Shown in pieces: positions 22,138 to 32,335 of a stretch of DNA of 64,000 bases (positions are counted from its first letter, which is position 1; each line of letters starts with the position of its first letter). Origin of the DNA: Eutreptiella sp. 'Long Island Sound 2002' (lineage: Eukaryota; Euglenozoa; Euglenophyceae; Eutreptiales; Eutreptiaceae); assembly GCA_964036045.1 (NCBI GenBank), contig OZ038378.1:44976639-45040638 (forward strand), written 5' to 3'. Position numbers and translations under genes: made by a program. Under the pieces are notes generated by a model. The model worked only from the letters and a program-made list of their open reading frames with translations. It was not told the DNA's origin and did not search any database.

Positions 22138-22330
22138 TGATGTTGTGCTGCGCTGTTGTGCTGTGATATCCTGTTGTGCTGTGCTGTGCTGTTGTCTCTT
22201 GCTGTGTTCTAGCGCTGTGCCGTTGTTTTGTGCTCCTGTGCTGTTGTGTTGTGTTGTTCTGTGTTGTGCAATTGTGCCCTTGTGCTCCGCTGTTGTGCTT
22301 CCTTCTTGTGCTGTTGTGTTGTGCCTGCCT
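22138..22330. repeat. TGTGCTGT-type microsatellite
   Basis: Imperfect TGTGCTGT(TG) repeats. A related CACAG repeat lies at 26382-26662. Confidence 0.85.
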
Positions 22331-22650
22331 GAAAGCCAAAGAGGGTTCCAGCAAAAAACGCAAGCCAATATATCAGTATCAAAAATGTGAATACCTTTTA
22401 GATTTTTCATCGCAAAGCAAACTGGCTATGTCAAAGTCATTTTATCATGGAATAAAATTCAACCATCAATCGGGATTTGGAACTCAAAATCGAAGGAAGG
22501 GCAAAGAATCAGCTTGACTAACAGCTTGCATTCCAAGCATAGTGCATTTGCAACCAAAAACAAAACAGAGACAGACGTAGTGCCTTTGCCAGTGGGATCA
22601 ACACCTGCTCCACAAACATAGCGTGCATCAGAGGCAAACATTAGCTTGCC

Positions 22651-23060
22651 GGCCCTCAAGAGAGGCCTTGGCGAGTGAACATCAGTTTAGCCGCAAAGGG
22701 CCTTGGCGCGACGAACTCAGCTTGGCGGCATTTCAAAAAGACCTTGGCGAGACGAGCTCAGCTTGGCGGCTTTTCAAAGAGACCTTGTGGCAACAAAATT
22801 AGCTTGGCGTCTTTGAAGAGGTACCTGGCGGGTTGAACTCAAGTGCGTGGCACTTGGAACAACGAACTCAACCTGGCGGCGCTTGAAAGAGACCTTGACG
22901 TGACAAAATCATCTTGACGGCACTGAAGAGCCCTTGCCGCGACAGACTCAGCTTGGCGGTGCATGGCCGGACACCATCAGGTTGTCCACGCTGCTACAAG
23001 GGGCATGAAAAACTCAGCTTTGAGGGTACTTGGCGCAATGATCACGTTGGCGGCAGTGAG
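22651..23060. repeat. ~48-bp minisatellite
   Basis: Degenerate units built on GACCTTGGCGCGACGAACTC and AGCTTGGCGGC(T)TTTGAA. The preceding 22331-22650 is AT-rich DNA without a recognised feature. Confidence 0.75.
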
Positions 23061-23600
23061 AGGTGGCATTCAAGAAAACGTTCTAGGCAGCAGTCACAAG
23101 ACATTCGAAGGCAATGGTGCCTTGAAAGTGCCGACCAGAGTGTTGAACTTGTGCTTTATTTTCAACACCATCCTGAACGTTTAACTCCAATACTACATCG
23201 CACAAAAAAAAAACAAATTTTGCATTTGACTGAAAAAGCCATCTCTCAATGAAATCTTTCCATAAATCTACCATCTTGCTGTGGGGACGGTTTCCTGTGG
23301 CTAGGATGGTTGGGAGGAGTGCCCCTATCGAATCAGCTCTCGGTTTCACTCAAACCTTCAGCTGAAGTCTAACAGGTGAATGTAGGGATTCCAAATAGAT
23401 TACAATTTACCTCAAGCAAACATTTCTTTGTGGCAATATTTGATTGAAAAGTTCACAAGAATGGAAATAAATGTACCACATTGTGTGCCCCTTTTCTCTA
23501 TATTTGTCCACCCATAGAAAATGCCAGATATTGGTGAGGAAAGTTTCATGATTTCTGAAAAAAAGACCCAACAACAGACATGAACATGAGGAATGCAAAA
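23061..23600. other. AT-rich non-coding stretch
   Basis: Only short open frames. It may be the remaining 3' part of RE-2 after its last recognisable coding block, or unrelated flank. Confidence 0.35.
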
Positions 23601-24605
23601 TCTGAATGAACCCGAATAAAGTTGTAGTTTCATCTTCATGTTTTCTGGAAATTTGTGTCCTCATGCGCCCTCCTGGCCCCACAGACCACCCAGAGGCCAT
23701 CAAACAACTGTGCTCTCTCACACAGAGCCGCTTAAAGGCATCCATGCAGATATCCGCTGAGTGCTCACCCATGCGACCCTGTTGGGCAGAGTGAAGTGAG
23801 TACACCAAGAGTGTCTGAGGATCTGGGAGAGTCATCTCCCCATCGTCATCAGAAAAATTGAAGGTTTTCCAGTCCCTCTTGAGGACGTCCAAGCTGGTTT
23901 GTCGCTCAATACCCTCAGCAATTGCTCACAATACCTGTTTCAGGGTCGAGACATCGTGCTCAGAAATGGGCATGTTTTTGGTCGGGGGTTTAGCGCCAGG
24001 AACCTTACTTGTGGGGCCATGTCAGGCCTGCACCGAAAACACATTGTGATCATTTAACGCCACGCAGGCGGACTCAACGTCCGTTTCTTCCATAAGGCAG
24101 CTCTGCTAGGTAGGCACTGTGTCTGACCGTCAGGCCATCAGGGCTCACCAGACGTATTAAGCTGGCGATCTTGCTTGGGTAGTCGTCAGAGTCAGCCAAA
24201 GGACGGAAGACGTCTCGAGTCCCTAAGTCATCGCAGCTCTTAGCACTCGTAGTGCCAACCAAAGAATACTCCGATCTCTTCTTGAGATCCTGCAGATTTT
24301 CACCGCCATTTTTGCTCCATCAATCCCTTGAGAACTTCCTGGTCAAGTTCACTCACAGGTACGGCGTTTGGAGAGCCATGAGTGATGGACAAGACACTAC
24401 CTCTCTCAGCGGCAGGCATAGTGCTCTCACAGCTTTCAAGAACATAGTTTGGTTTGTTGGAAGTTGTCTTCTTCTCACGGTCGTGAAGGCCTACAAACGC
24501 CACCAATAGGCGATCTCCGTTGTAGAACCCCATCCAAGGGTAAACAGTACCACTTGCGCTCCTTCTAGGGTGACCTCGGTTAACACCTTAGCAAGTTGAG
24601 AGAAT
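23601..24605 (-). pseudogene. RE-2 polyprotein, post-protease region (left part)
   Basis: Minus strand, from the Harbinger junction: FSQLAKVLTEVTLEGAQVVL, then YWWRL-stop, then in shifted frame TMPAAERGSVLSITHGSPN and AVPVSELDQEVLKGLM. These align with the RE-1 blocks SELGKVLTKVA...RMVL, EYWHTLL and WGSMLSVVDGGLAPVP. Further down are SAKSCDDL, LADSDDYPSKIASLI and a block DPQTLLVYSLHSAQQGRMGE. The motifs keep the order of RE-1, so this is the same domain in a diverged element. Multiple stops and shifts show it is dead. The upstream half of the domain lies across three insertions, at 32361-32408 and 34927-35514. Confidence 0.65.
24603..24605. repeat. 3-bp target duplication, left (Harbinger-like element)
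   Basis: AAT, matched by 32361-32363. Removing 24606-32363 rejoins the RE-2 frame (NHPF into SQLAKV). Three-base duplications are typical for PIF/Harbinger elements, although TWA is the usual sequence. Confidence 0.65.
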
Positions 24606-24636
24606 TGATTCGGGCCCTGCGACGTACAGACGTCAT
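24606..24636 (+). repeat. Left terminal inverted repeat of the Harbinger-like element
   Basis: Begins TGATTCGGGCCCTGCG and ends GACGTCAT. About 24 of 31 positions match the right end read on the minus strand. Confidence 0.65.
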
Positions 24637-24639
24637 GAT

Positions 24640-24990
24640 AGCGTCAGGATGGCATCAGGATAGAGTCAGGATGACGTCAGGATGGCGTCAGGATGGCGTC
24701 AGGATGGCGTCAGGACGGCGTCAGGATGACGTCAGGATGACGTCAGAATGCGTGAGGATTGCCGTCAGGACACCATCAGGATGATGGGTAGTTTGGCGTC
24801 AGGATGGCGTCAGGTTGGGCCAGGATGCGTCAGGATCGCGTCAGCAAAACGCCAGAATAGCATCAGGATGGCGTCAGGGAGTGACAGGGTGGCGTCAGGG
24901 TGGCGTCAGGATGGCGTCAGGATATAATGGTTGCGTCAGGATGGCGTCAGGATAGTGTCAGGACAACGTCAGGATGGTGTCAGAATGACT
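24640..24990. repeat. 11-bp minisatellite (GCGTCAGGATG), left subterminal array
   Basis: Imperfect direct repeats of GCGTCAGGATG, with variants such as ACGTCAGGATG. It lies just inside the left inverted repeat; a matching array lies at 31880-32335 in the same orientation. Confidence 0.9.
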
Positions 24991-25446
24991 CCACCAGGAC
25001 CTGGAGGCATCTCAGGGGGTCGATGAGGCCTTTGGGGCTGATACTTACCAGAAAAAGATTACACATAAATAACAAAATGTTGTACAGGGTATAAACCTAA
25101 TGGGATGTTTTGAACATCTTTTGGAAGGCTTTATGGCAGGAAATGCCGAAAATGATTTTTTCAACGGAAAAATGTCTCTCCTTTGTGACATCATAGTGGT
25201 TTCAGTGAATAGCTGGCAGCGGGTACGGCCGCAGCGAATCCCGAAAAGAAGAAAATGGTTTACAAGAAAATTGTTCACAGGTATGCAGTTTACAACTTTT
25301 CGCAGATTATGTCCCTGCCATTTATACACACCGCCGATCATTGCTACAGTCAGGAACTTCATGAAAGAGGAAGAGTGAAGAAGTCGAAAAAGTGGGACGA
25401 AGTACATTCAGGTCAAGCATGAGGTCATAACTTACGAGTAAACAGA
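24991..25446. other. Non-repetitive stretch, no recognised gene
   Basis: Includes a 92-codon open frame (25100-25378, +) with a basic segment RPQRIPKRRKWFTRKLF but no recognisable domain. It could be an exon of the transposon's second gene. Confidence 0.3.
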
Positions 25447-25880
25447 TTGTCCTGTGTTAGTCAAGGAGCGAATCATATTGACTGGTGTACACCGAGGACA
25501 GGCTGCACGAGAGAAGCCATTGGAGCAAGGTCTCGTAAACCTCGTTTACTACTGCCGTATTGTTGTGCGACATTACGGGCCCAACTGAAGGAGGCGGAGC
25601 AATACCGCCGAAGGATGGAAGCGCAGCCTGACAGGGAAAAGGCAATGAGACAAGGGGGAGAATCTCAAGCCTCAATCTCGCAGGAAACTGAAAAAAAGAT
25701 GCGACGTGACTTAGAACGTTTGCTGACGCAAGAAGAGCAAAGGAGGCGCTACGTCGAAATGGATCGTGATAAGGCACACAACCAACGTTGAGCTGCTGGG
25801 GTGGATATGACTGTTGCACATCAGCAGTTATTTGCCGAAGTGCAGTTGAGGCGCAAAGCGGAGCAAAAGCCATCCAAGGT
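25447..25880 (+). pseudogene. Coiled-coil-coding exon within the Harbinger-like element
   Basis: One frame runs across 25447-25880 with a single TGA at about 25789. From about 25560 it encodes a charged helix (LRAQLKEAEQYRRRMEAQ, EKKMRRDLERLLTQEEQRRR, then VAHQQLFAEVQLRRKAEQK), strongly coiled-coil in character. It ends at a possible 5' splice site, CCAAG|GTATTG at about 25880. The following minisatellites would then be intronic, and an acceptor occurs before 26700. It might be the accessory protein partner found in many Harbinger elements, but it has no visible Myb motif. Identity unknown. Confidence 0.35.
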
Positions 25881-26370
25881 ATTGATGAGCGCGCTGTCTG
25901 TGTGTTATTTATGTATCAGCGCCGAATGTGTGTCATTTCTGTGTCAGCGCGCTGTCTTTTCGTGTCTTTTGGGTGTCAGCGCGCTGTCTGTGTGTTCGTT
26001 GTGTGTCAGCGCGCTTTGTTTGTGTCATTGGTGTGTTGGCGCACTGTCTGTGTTTTCTCTGTGTGTCAGCGTGCCATCTGTGTGTCATTTGTGTGTTACT
26101 GTGCCGTCTCCGTGTGTCATTTGGGTGTCAGAGCGAGGTCTGTGTGTTCGTTGTGTGTTAGCGCTCTGTGTGTGTCATTTGTGTTTCAGCGCACCCTGTT
26201 TGTGTCATTTCTGTGTTAGCGCGCTCTGTTTGTGTCATTTGTGTGTCAGCGCGCCGTCTGTGTGTTCTTTGTGTCAGCGCTCCCTGTGTGTCATTTGTGT
26301 GTCAGCTCTGTGTGTCATTTGTGTGTCAGCGCGCTGTCTGTGTGTGTCATTTGTGTGTCAGCGTCCATGA
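25881..26370. repeat. ~30-bp minisatellite (GTGTCAGCGCGCTGTCTGTG)
   Basis: Repeats alternate GTGTGTCAGCGCGC and TGTGTGTCATTTGTG with frequent substitutions. Open frames across it are artefacts. Confidence 0.85.
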
Positions 26371-26381
26371 AGTTGTGATCA

Positions 26382-26662
26382 GCACAACAGCACAGCACAG
26401 CATAGCACAGCACAGCACAGCACAGCACAACAGCACAACGGCACAGCCCAGCACAGCACAGCACAGCACAGCACAACAACACAGCACAGCACAGCACAAT
26501 AGCACAACAGCACAGCACAGCACAGCACGGCAGCACAGCACAGCACAGCACAACAGCACAACAGCACAGCACAGCAGAACACAACAGCACAGCACAGCAC
26601 AGCACAGCAGCACATCACAACAGCACAGCACAGCAGAGCACAGCACAGCAGCACAGCACAGG
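26382..26662. repeat. (CACAG)n-type microsatellite
   Basis: Almost continuous AGCACAGCAC repeats with CAACAG interruptions. Cys-only frames on the minus strand are artefacts. Confidence 0.95.
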
Positions 26663-26699
26663 GTTTGTGTCTTTGTGTCAGTTGTGTGTCATGTGGTTC

Positions 26700-26806
26700 A
26701 GAGCAACTTCATGAAGCAGGAAGAGTGGGCTGCATCCTTCCAAGATACCATGTTCAAGATTGCGGGGACTCTGCCACAGCTCTTCAAGTACGTTCCTGAG
26801 CGCTGA
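26700..26806 (+). pseudogene. Possible second exon of the coiled-coil gene
   Basis: Preceded by a pyrimidine/TG-rich stretch ending GTGGTTCAG at about 26699, a plausible 3' splice site. It is open for 34 codons (SNFMKQEEWAASFQDTMF...) to a TGA. Splicing from AAG|GTATTG at 25880 would keep phase 0. Confidence 0.3.
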
Positions 26807-27159
26807 TCTTCAACTAGTTTCCTGAGCGCTGAGCTGTTACCCTTCTTTATGTCTCTACTGAAAGATTAGTTCCCAGAAGTCCAGCTGAACATTATCAGGA
26901 AGTTGGAGTAAGTTGGAGTCTTTGAATGAAGTCATCAGGAAAGTTGTCAATTGAACTGAGGACAAGCAATGGAGGGTACGAATGACAATCAATAATTAAC
27001 TCGGGTCACGGTTCTTGACAAACATTTGAGTGAACTGTGCATGAATTGCCTTTCTGACAAGGTCTTTCAGCTGCAACTGATATTCTCAAGAGTTTGACGG
27101 AGTACTTCGGACAGGATTGGGCCAACGTCAACTTATATCGGATCGGTTGTGGCAATGAG
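26807..27159. other. No recognised feature
   Basis: AT-rich stretch; short frames only. A block near 27090-27150 reads LTEYFGQDWANVNLYRIG but has no family match I know. Confidence 0.3.
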
Positions 27160-27895
27160 GTGGTGGGGTGGGACGATGTCCCCCCCCCCAGGACGAAAAA
27201 AAACGGAGGCAGGGGGGGTTGCCCATGCCATATGTACAGGAGGCCAGCATCATGGCCTGCAGGCAATCTCTGGGGTGCCAAAGTGGCACCCGTCCATTAA
27301 ATTGGCAGGAGGGAAAGTTGCCACACTGCAGGCCGCGCTGGTCGCAGCTAAATGGTGCGTGGCCTGGCGCAGGCCTGGTTTCTTCCGAGCTTGCGTATGA
27401 CCAACCCCAGATCACCAAAATGGTGAGAAAATATGCGCTGCTGTTTTCTCTTTGAGGGAGAGGGGGCATGGGAAGTTTTTCCATGTTGTTTTGCAGCTCT
27501 GGGAAATAGGGTGTGGGGACGGCAGGGGGGCGGCAGCAAAAATGCTGCTGCATGTGGGTTGGGTGGGGGGGGTGGGGGGCAGAGCTTGGTTGGCAGAAAT
27601 CCTCCTGCATTCTGGGGACGGGGCAGATCATTGCAATGCGGCTGAGTGGCAGACATTCTGCTGCATAAGGGGGGGGGGGGACACCATTGCAATGAGGCTT
27701 CGTAGCAGAAACTCTGCTGGAAGGGGGGGAATAGCAAAAATTCTGCTGCAGGTGGCTGGGGGGGGGCGGGGTGAGAGGTTGGTTGGCAGAAATCCTGCTG
27801 TATGGGGGGGTTTGGGGGGGCAGACAATTGCTATGAGGCGAGTTGGCAGAAATTGTGCTGCATGGGGCGGGGGGCGGGGGGATGGCAGGCTAAGT
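27160..27895. repeat. G-rich minisatellite
   Basis: Loose ~60-bp units of TTGGCAGAAAT(C/T)CTGCTGCAT followed by G tracts of 7-12, often with CATTGCAATGAGGC. The G runs suggest quadruplex potential. Confidence 0.7.
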
Positions 27896-28179
27896 TGGTT
27901 ATGGTGATCGGCCTTTTACGTGATGGAGAATCGCAAGGAATGTATGCGCCTGCTTCACAAACGACACTCGTTGAAGCGGTTTACCAAAAAAGAAAGGGTG
28001 ACAATTATTTTTGTATGTGCTGTCTTTCAGAGTGTAGAAAGAAATTGAGAATCACACGCAAAGCCGTCCGCAAAGCCCTAGATTTGGTGTGCGCAAAAAT
28101 CATGGACTGGAAACCATTTGCCATACCTTTTGCATGGCACTGGGATTATGTGGAATTGGAGCACCCGATTATCTGCTAC
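27896..28179 (+). pseudogene. Harbinger-type transposase, N-terminal part
   Basis: The open frame ends at the LTR insertion. It reads MVIGLLRDGESQGMYA, then KAVRKALDLVCAKIMDW and FAWHWDYVELEHPIICY. The helix-rich N-terminal arrangement before the first catalytic motif fits DDE_4 (PIF/Harbinger) transposases. A possible intron ends at CTGTCTTTCAG, about 28029. The frame continues without a shift into 30841 once the inserted element and one CTAC copy are removed. The protein would act in the nucleus, cutting at the element's inverted repeats. Confidence 0.55.
28176..28179. repeat. 4-bp target duplication, left (LTR element)
   Basis: CTAC, repeated at 30841-30844. Confidence 0.6.
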
Positions 28180-29100
28180 TGAAGCATTTTCCGCGGGGGT
28201 GATGTCCGTGCGTCCACAGAAAATTGAAAATCCTTCAACCCATCACCCCAATCCCTCCAAGTACTACATGAAGTCTATTCCAAACTTAGATTCCATTGGA
28301 GTTGCGTAAATGGTCTTGGAATCCTTGCTCACCCCACGGAGAGCATCCGCGGACACAATCTGGCGTCTATGGACAAAGAGAAGGTATATGAAACAAGTAA
28401 CAATGTATGCACACATAACAAGTATATGTATCATCTCTAAACTATGAAATAGCTTAGAAAAAAGGACGAAACGATGGCAGCGGCGTCGCCGCCATCAGAA
28501 AAACTGACAGCTACGAGTCGTCGCCATAAGGATCTCCACTGAGATCCTGCCCAAACTGGGCCAAACAGTTGTATTTGCGCGAAAAACAGTGAAATATAGT
28601 GATTTTCGAGTCAAAAACACTCCTTTCCCGGGTTTCCCCCCAACGCGTTGTGTAGGCAACACGATGCGTCTCTTCCCCATTTCATATTATATATGAAGAG
28701 GGCCACTGTTGGGCCACGCCTTGGGCGCCTGGCTGATTCCTGGGATCGCCTCAGGAATTTCTGGAAAAGTCTTTTACGTGACCAATTTCGTCAAAAATTG
28801 ACCCTAGCGGAGCGCCGCGAAAATGGTCACGGCTTATTCCTATATTTCTGAAACTGATAAATCAATAATAAAATTGATTATAATCCTCAGGAATCTAGAA
28901 AAAAAACTTCGATCTCGCGCTGCGAAGCGCAGGCGACGAAGGTCGGTGCCATCCCAAAATGGCGAAACATGACAATTTCTGGGGTATTCTCCACAGAAAT
29001 CACGATGTCATAGGCTGAGAATCAGCCCAGGAAAAATCCTGATGAACAGAGCGCCACTGCGTGGGCAGCGAGTGTGGGTGAAGCACCTCATACCGCTCCA
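28180..29100 (-). repeat. 3' LTR
   Basis: 921 bp, equal in length to the other copy and about 94% identical by eye. On the minus strand it starts TGGAGCGGTATGAGG and ends GCTTCA. Confidence 0.8.
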
Positions 29101-29111
29101 CCCCCCTCCTT
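29101..29111 (-). promoter_or_regulatory. Polypurine tract of the LTR element
   Basis: AAGGAGGGGGG directly upstream of the 3' LTR; it would prime plus-strand DNA synthesis. Confidence 0.6.
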
Positions 29112-29899
29112 AAAAGCCTTGCCTATATCCAAAGGAAGGCAAGGCCAAGGAGGCGCTCTGACCCCTGCACTGCCCTGGTTTCGAAACTGATTCAGCAGGA
29201 CAGTGGGGAAGCTTCGTAAGTAATTTACATGCCACATACATGTAGGGTTGCAATATTCCTTGATATATTCATAGGGCGATTGCCCCCCAGGCGACCACAC
29301 AGGTTCCTGGCACTCCTTTTGGCCTCTGGTGACCAAACCAGGGGCCCTGCAGGTCCTTCGGACCTGACTGATGGCGCTGAGGCGCACACATTGGCCCTTT
29401 TTCTCCATGGGCATGGAAACATAATAATTCAAGAAATTGAAATGAAAAAAATTATTTAGGATCATTTCCTACCCAAGGCGCCCCGCGCCTGTTTAGGGTT
29501 GGTTACCAACCCAAGGTGACGACTTAACGCGCCTGATTTGGTTAATGGTGGACACGCAGCGCCTTGCGCGCAGCCTGCTGTCGTCGCTTCAAGGATCAAT
29601 CATCATAGGAGTCCACACCACTTGTCAAGCTGCTGCAGGGTCCAGACTTCCTGAAGACCCCTGCTGGGATTTTTGTCGTCACCGCAGGAGCTCCTGGCGC
29701 TGATCTCAGGTCTGTCGTCGTCGCTGCTGTTGCCTTGGGGGCCAGTCTTGGCCCAGGCGTCCCTTCTTGCACTGTATTTCCACCAATGCAATACCTTAGG
29801 CTGCAGTCTGTTGCGCTTCGGGAGTTGTCGAAAACCAGGCGGCAGGGAAGGACCTCGCTGTTGTGGGAGCTCGTCGACAGGTCCACCAGTGAACCACGC
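29112..29899 (-). other. Internal region of the LTR element, no pol
   Basis: A minus-strand frame of about 96 codons (29596-29886, Ser/Thr-rich) follows the primer site but matches no family I recognise. Confidence 0.4.
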
Positions 29900-29916
29900 G
29901 GACAGCGGCAAGACCA
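29900..29916 (-). promoter_or_regulatory. Possible primer-binding site
   Basis: TGGTCTTGCCGCTGTCC starts 3 nt inside the 5' LTR. TGG would pair with a tRNA CCA end; the donor tRNA is not identified. Confidence 0.4.
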
Positions 29917-29919
29917 TTT

Positions 29920-30840
29920 TGAAGCATCTTCGGCGGGGGTGATGTCCGTGCATCCACAGAAAATTGAAAATCCTTCAACCCATCACCCCAATCCCTCCAA
30001 GTACTACATGAAGTCTATTCCAAACTTCGATTCCGTTGGAGTTGCGTAAATGGTCTTGGAATCCTTGCTCACCCCACGGAGAGCATCCGCGGACACAATC
30101 TGGCGTCTATGGACAAAGAGAAGGTATATGAAACAAGTAACAATGTATGCACACGTAACAAGTATATGTATCATCTCTGAAATATAAAATAGCTTAGAAA
30201 AAAGGACGAAACGATGGTGGTGGCGTCGCCGCCATCAGAAAAACTGACAGCTACGAGTCGTCGCCATCAGGATCTCCACTGAGATCCTGCCCAAACTGGG
30301 CAAAACCGTGGTTTTTGGGCGAAAAACAGTGAAATATAGTAATCTTTGAGTCAAAAACACTCCTTTCCCAGGTTTCCCCCCAACGCGTCGTGTAGCCAGC
30401 AGGAGGCGTCTCTTCCCCATTTCATATTATATATGAAGAGGGCCACTGTTGGGCCACGCCTTGGGCGCCTGGCTGATTCCTGGGATCGCCTCAGGATTTT
30501 CTGGAAAAATCTTTTACGTGACCAGATTCGTCAAAAATTGACCCTCACGGAACGACGCGAAAATGGTCACGGGTTATTCCTATATTTCTAAAACTGATAA
30601 ATCAATAAGAAAATTGATCATAATCTTCAAGAATCGAGGAATAAAACTTTGATCTGGGGCTGCGACGCGCAGGCGACGAAGGTCGGTGCCAGCCCAAAAT
30701 GGCGAAACATGACGATTTCTGGGGTATTTTCCACAGAAATCACGATGTTATAGGCTGAGAATCAGCCAAGGAAAAATCCTGATGAACAGAGCGCCACTGG
30801 CTGGGCAGCAGGTGTGGGTGAAGCACCCCATACCGCTTCA
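29920..30840 (-). repeat. 5' LTR
   Basis: On the minus strand it starts TGAAGCGGTATGGGG and ends GATGCTTCA. TGAAGC/GCTTCA forms a short terminal inverted repeat. Confidence 0.8.
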
Positions 30841-30844
30841 CTAC
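30841..30844. repeat. 4-bp target duplication, right (LTR element)
   Basis: CTAC, paired with 28176-28179. Confidence 0.6.
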
Positions 30845-31333
30845 ATCTCTGCCATTGTGAATTGGACGCATGTGTACATTGCGAAGCCACAAGGTCCTGC
30901 TTTCCGCTGCGTGCTATCGTTTAACAAGGGTGATAAGAAGAGGCATGCTATTGTTTTCAATGTGTCAATTGGGCGTCGGAGGTTATTGCTTCTTCTTGCT
31001 GGCATCCACCACAAAGCTTAGGAAGCTGACATGACACGAGACATGGAGGCTGCATTGCCATGGGTATGGAACGGACCTAGGCCGGATAAGCGGCTTGGCG
31101 ATTTCCATTATCGTACTTGTCTAAAGAAGATAACGCGACTAGCACGACCTGCAGCAGAACCGCGTCAAAGGTTGCTTGGCGGTGCTGGCAGAGGGCAACG
31201 TGGGCTTGGCCGTGGTGCAGCTGCCGCTGCTATGGGGCGTGGAAGGGGCCGTATGGTTCCGGAACCAGGTCGGCAAGGAGAACAAGTTGCAATGAATGCC
31301 TACAACCGGTTCTACAACGGAACAATTTCCCAG

Positions 31334-31418
31334 GTATCAGTTTCATTCGTCATGTTGTTACCCTGGCCGGGGAGGCGTGTACTTATCTTGTTCCTGGAAA
31401 TTCGTTCTTGTTTCCGAG
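31334..31418 (+). other. Predicted 85-bp intron in the transposase gene
   Basis: TCCCAG|GTATCA to TTCCGAG|AAACG. Splicing is phase 0 and joins TISQ to KRIIVEN, restoring the normal spacing before the catalytic Glu. Without it the frame changes. Confidence 0.55.
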
Positions 31419-31631
31419 AAACGTATCATCGTTGAGAATTGCTTCTCAAACATCAAGAAATTCGGGGTTTTTCAGCGGCGGAAGCGGCGTGGAGGCCTGT
31501 ATGACAACGACACGTTGGCGAAGCTCTTCATATTTGCATGTGCACTTCACAATGCCGAGCAGCAAATTGACATGATTGCCTGGTGCCGGCCGTTCCGGGA
31601 GAAAACGTGTTTTTGTGGAATGGCACCGTAA

Positions 31632-31879
31632 GGAAAGTGCAAGGATAAGGAATTTCCATGTTTGCTAACAATGATTGTTTGCAACTTACTAGAATGAGTC
31701 TGTTGGATGATTTGAAGTATCTTGGTTGCATGCTACATTGTCGTATGGGGTAAGGGTAGGTGCAATGGTGCGCAAAACTGTTTTTTTTTGTTGAAATGTA
31801 TATTTTTTGCAATAATTGTAGGTAGCGTCAGGTTTAGGGTGGCACCGAGGTTCTCCAACTGAGCCTGGAGCTTCAAGGG
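31632..31879. other. AT-rich 3' flank of the transposase gene
   Basis: No feature recognised apart from T-rich and A-rich tracts. Confidence 0.35.
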
Positions 31880-32335
31880 TGGCACGGTGCGTTAGGATGG
31901 CGTAAGGGTGACATCAGGATGGCGTCAGGATGACATCAGGATGGTGTCAGGATGACGTCAGGAATGTATGATGGATGCGTCACGAAGCGTCAGGGTAGCG
32001 TCAGGATTGCGTCAGGATGATGTCAGGATGACGTCAGGAAAATGTCAAGACAGCGTCAGGATGGCGTCAGGATGGCATGAAAGGGGCGTCGGGGAACGTC
32101 AAGATAGTCCAATCGCGTCACCAACGCTCCAGGATGCGTCAGTATGGCGTCAGGATGGGGTCAGTATGGCGTCAGGATGCGTCAGGATGGCGTCAGGCAA
32201 GCGTCACATGTGTGTCAGGGTACAGATGTAGGCATCAGCAGCGCGTCAAGATGCTTCAGGATGCGTCAGGAAGGCGTCGGAGTGGCATCAGGAAGACGTC
32301 AGGATAATTTAGCGTCAGGATGGCCTCAGGATGAC
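31880..32335. repeat. 11-bp minisatellite (GCGTCAGGATG), right subterminal array
   Basis: Same unit and same strand as the left array, so the arrays are direct, not inverted, although the termini are inverted. Confidence 0.9.

Larger units (their letters stand above)
28180..30840 (-). mobile_element. LTR/TRIM-like retroelement inserted in the transposase gene
   Basis: Two 921-bp direct repeats (28180-29100 and 29920-30840) bracket an 819-bp internal region. The repeats have TG...CA ends and the whole is flanked by CTAC. A polypurine tract AAGGAGGGGGG (29101-29111, minus) abuts the 3' repeat, and a TGG-starting primer-site-like sequence lies just inside the 5' repeat, so the element is on the minus strand. 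No gag or pol is encoded, making it a non-autonomous, TRIM-like element. Confidence 0.75.
30841..31631 (+). pseudogene. Harbinger-type DDE transposase, catalytic part
   Basis: The first frame reads ISAIVNWTHVYIAKPQGP, which matches the first DDE_4 motif (x-D-x-T-H-x-x-I-x-x-P), but the Asp is Asn here. NKGDKKRHAIVFNV follows as expected. A TAG at about 31019 interrupts the frame. Then come RLGDFHYRTC (second Asp), NAYNRFYNGTISQ, an 85-bp intron, and KRIIVENCFSNIKKFGVF (catalytic Glu) with FIFACALHNAEQQ, the usual C-terminal LHN motif. It ends at a TAA near 31631. Loss of the first Asp plus the stop makes it inactive. The family assignment rests on motif order, not on a search. Confidence 0.65.

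Noticed and set aside
22914-23252. Open frames next to the 48-bp minisatellite
   Set aside because: They begin inside the repeat and lack any recognisable domain.
26315-26654. Cys-only open frames
   Set aside because: Direct translation of the (CACAG)n microsatellite.
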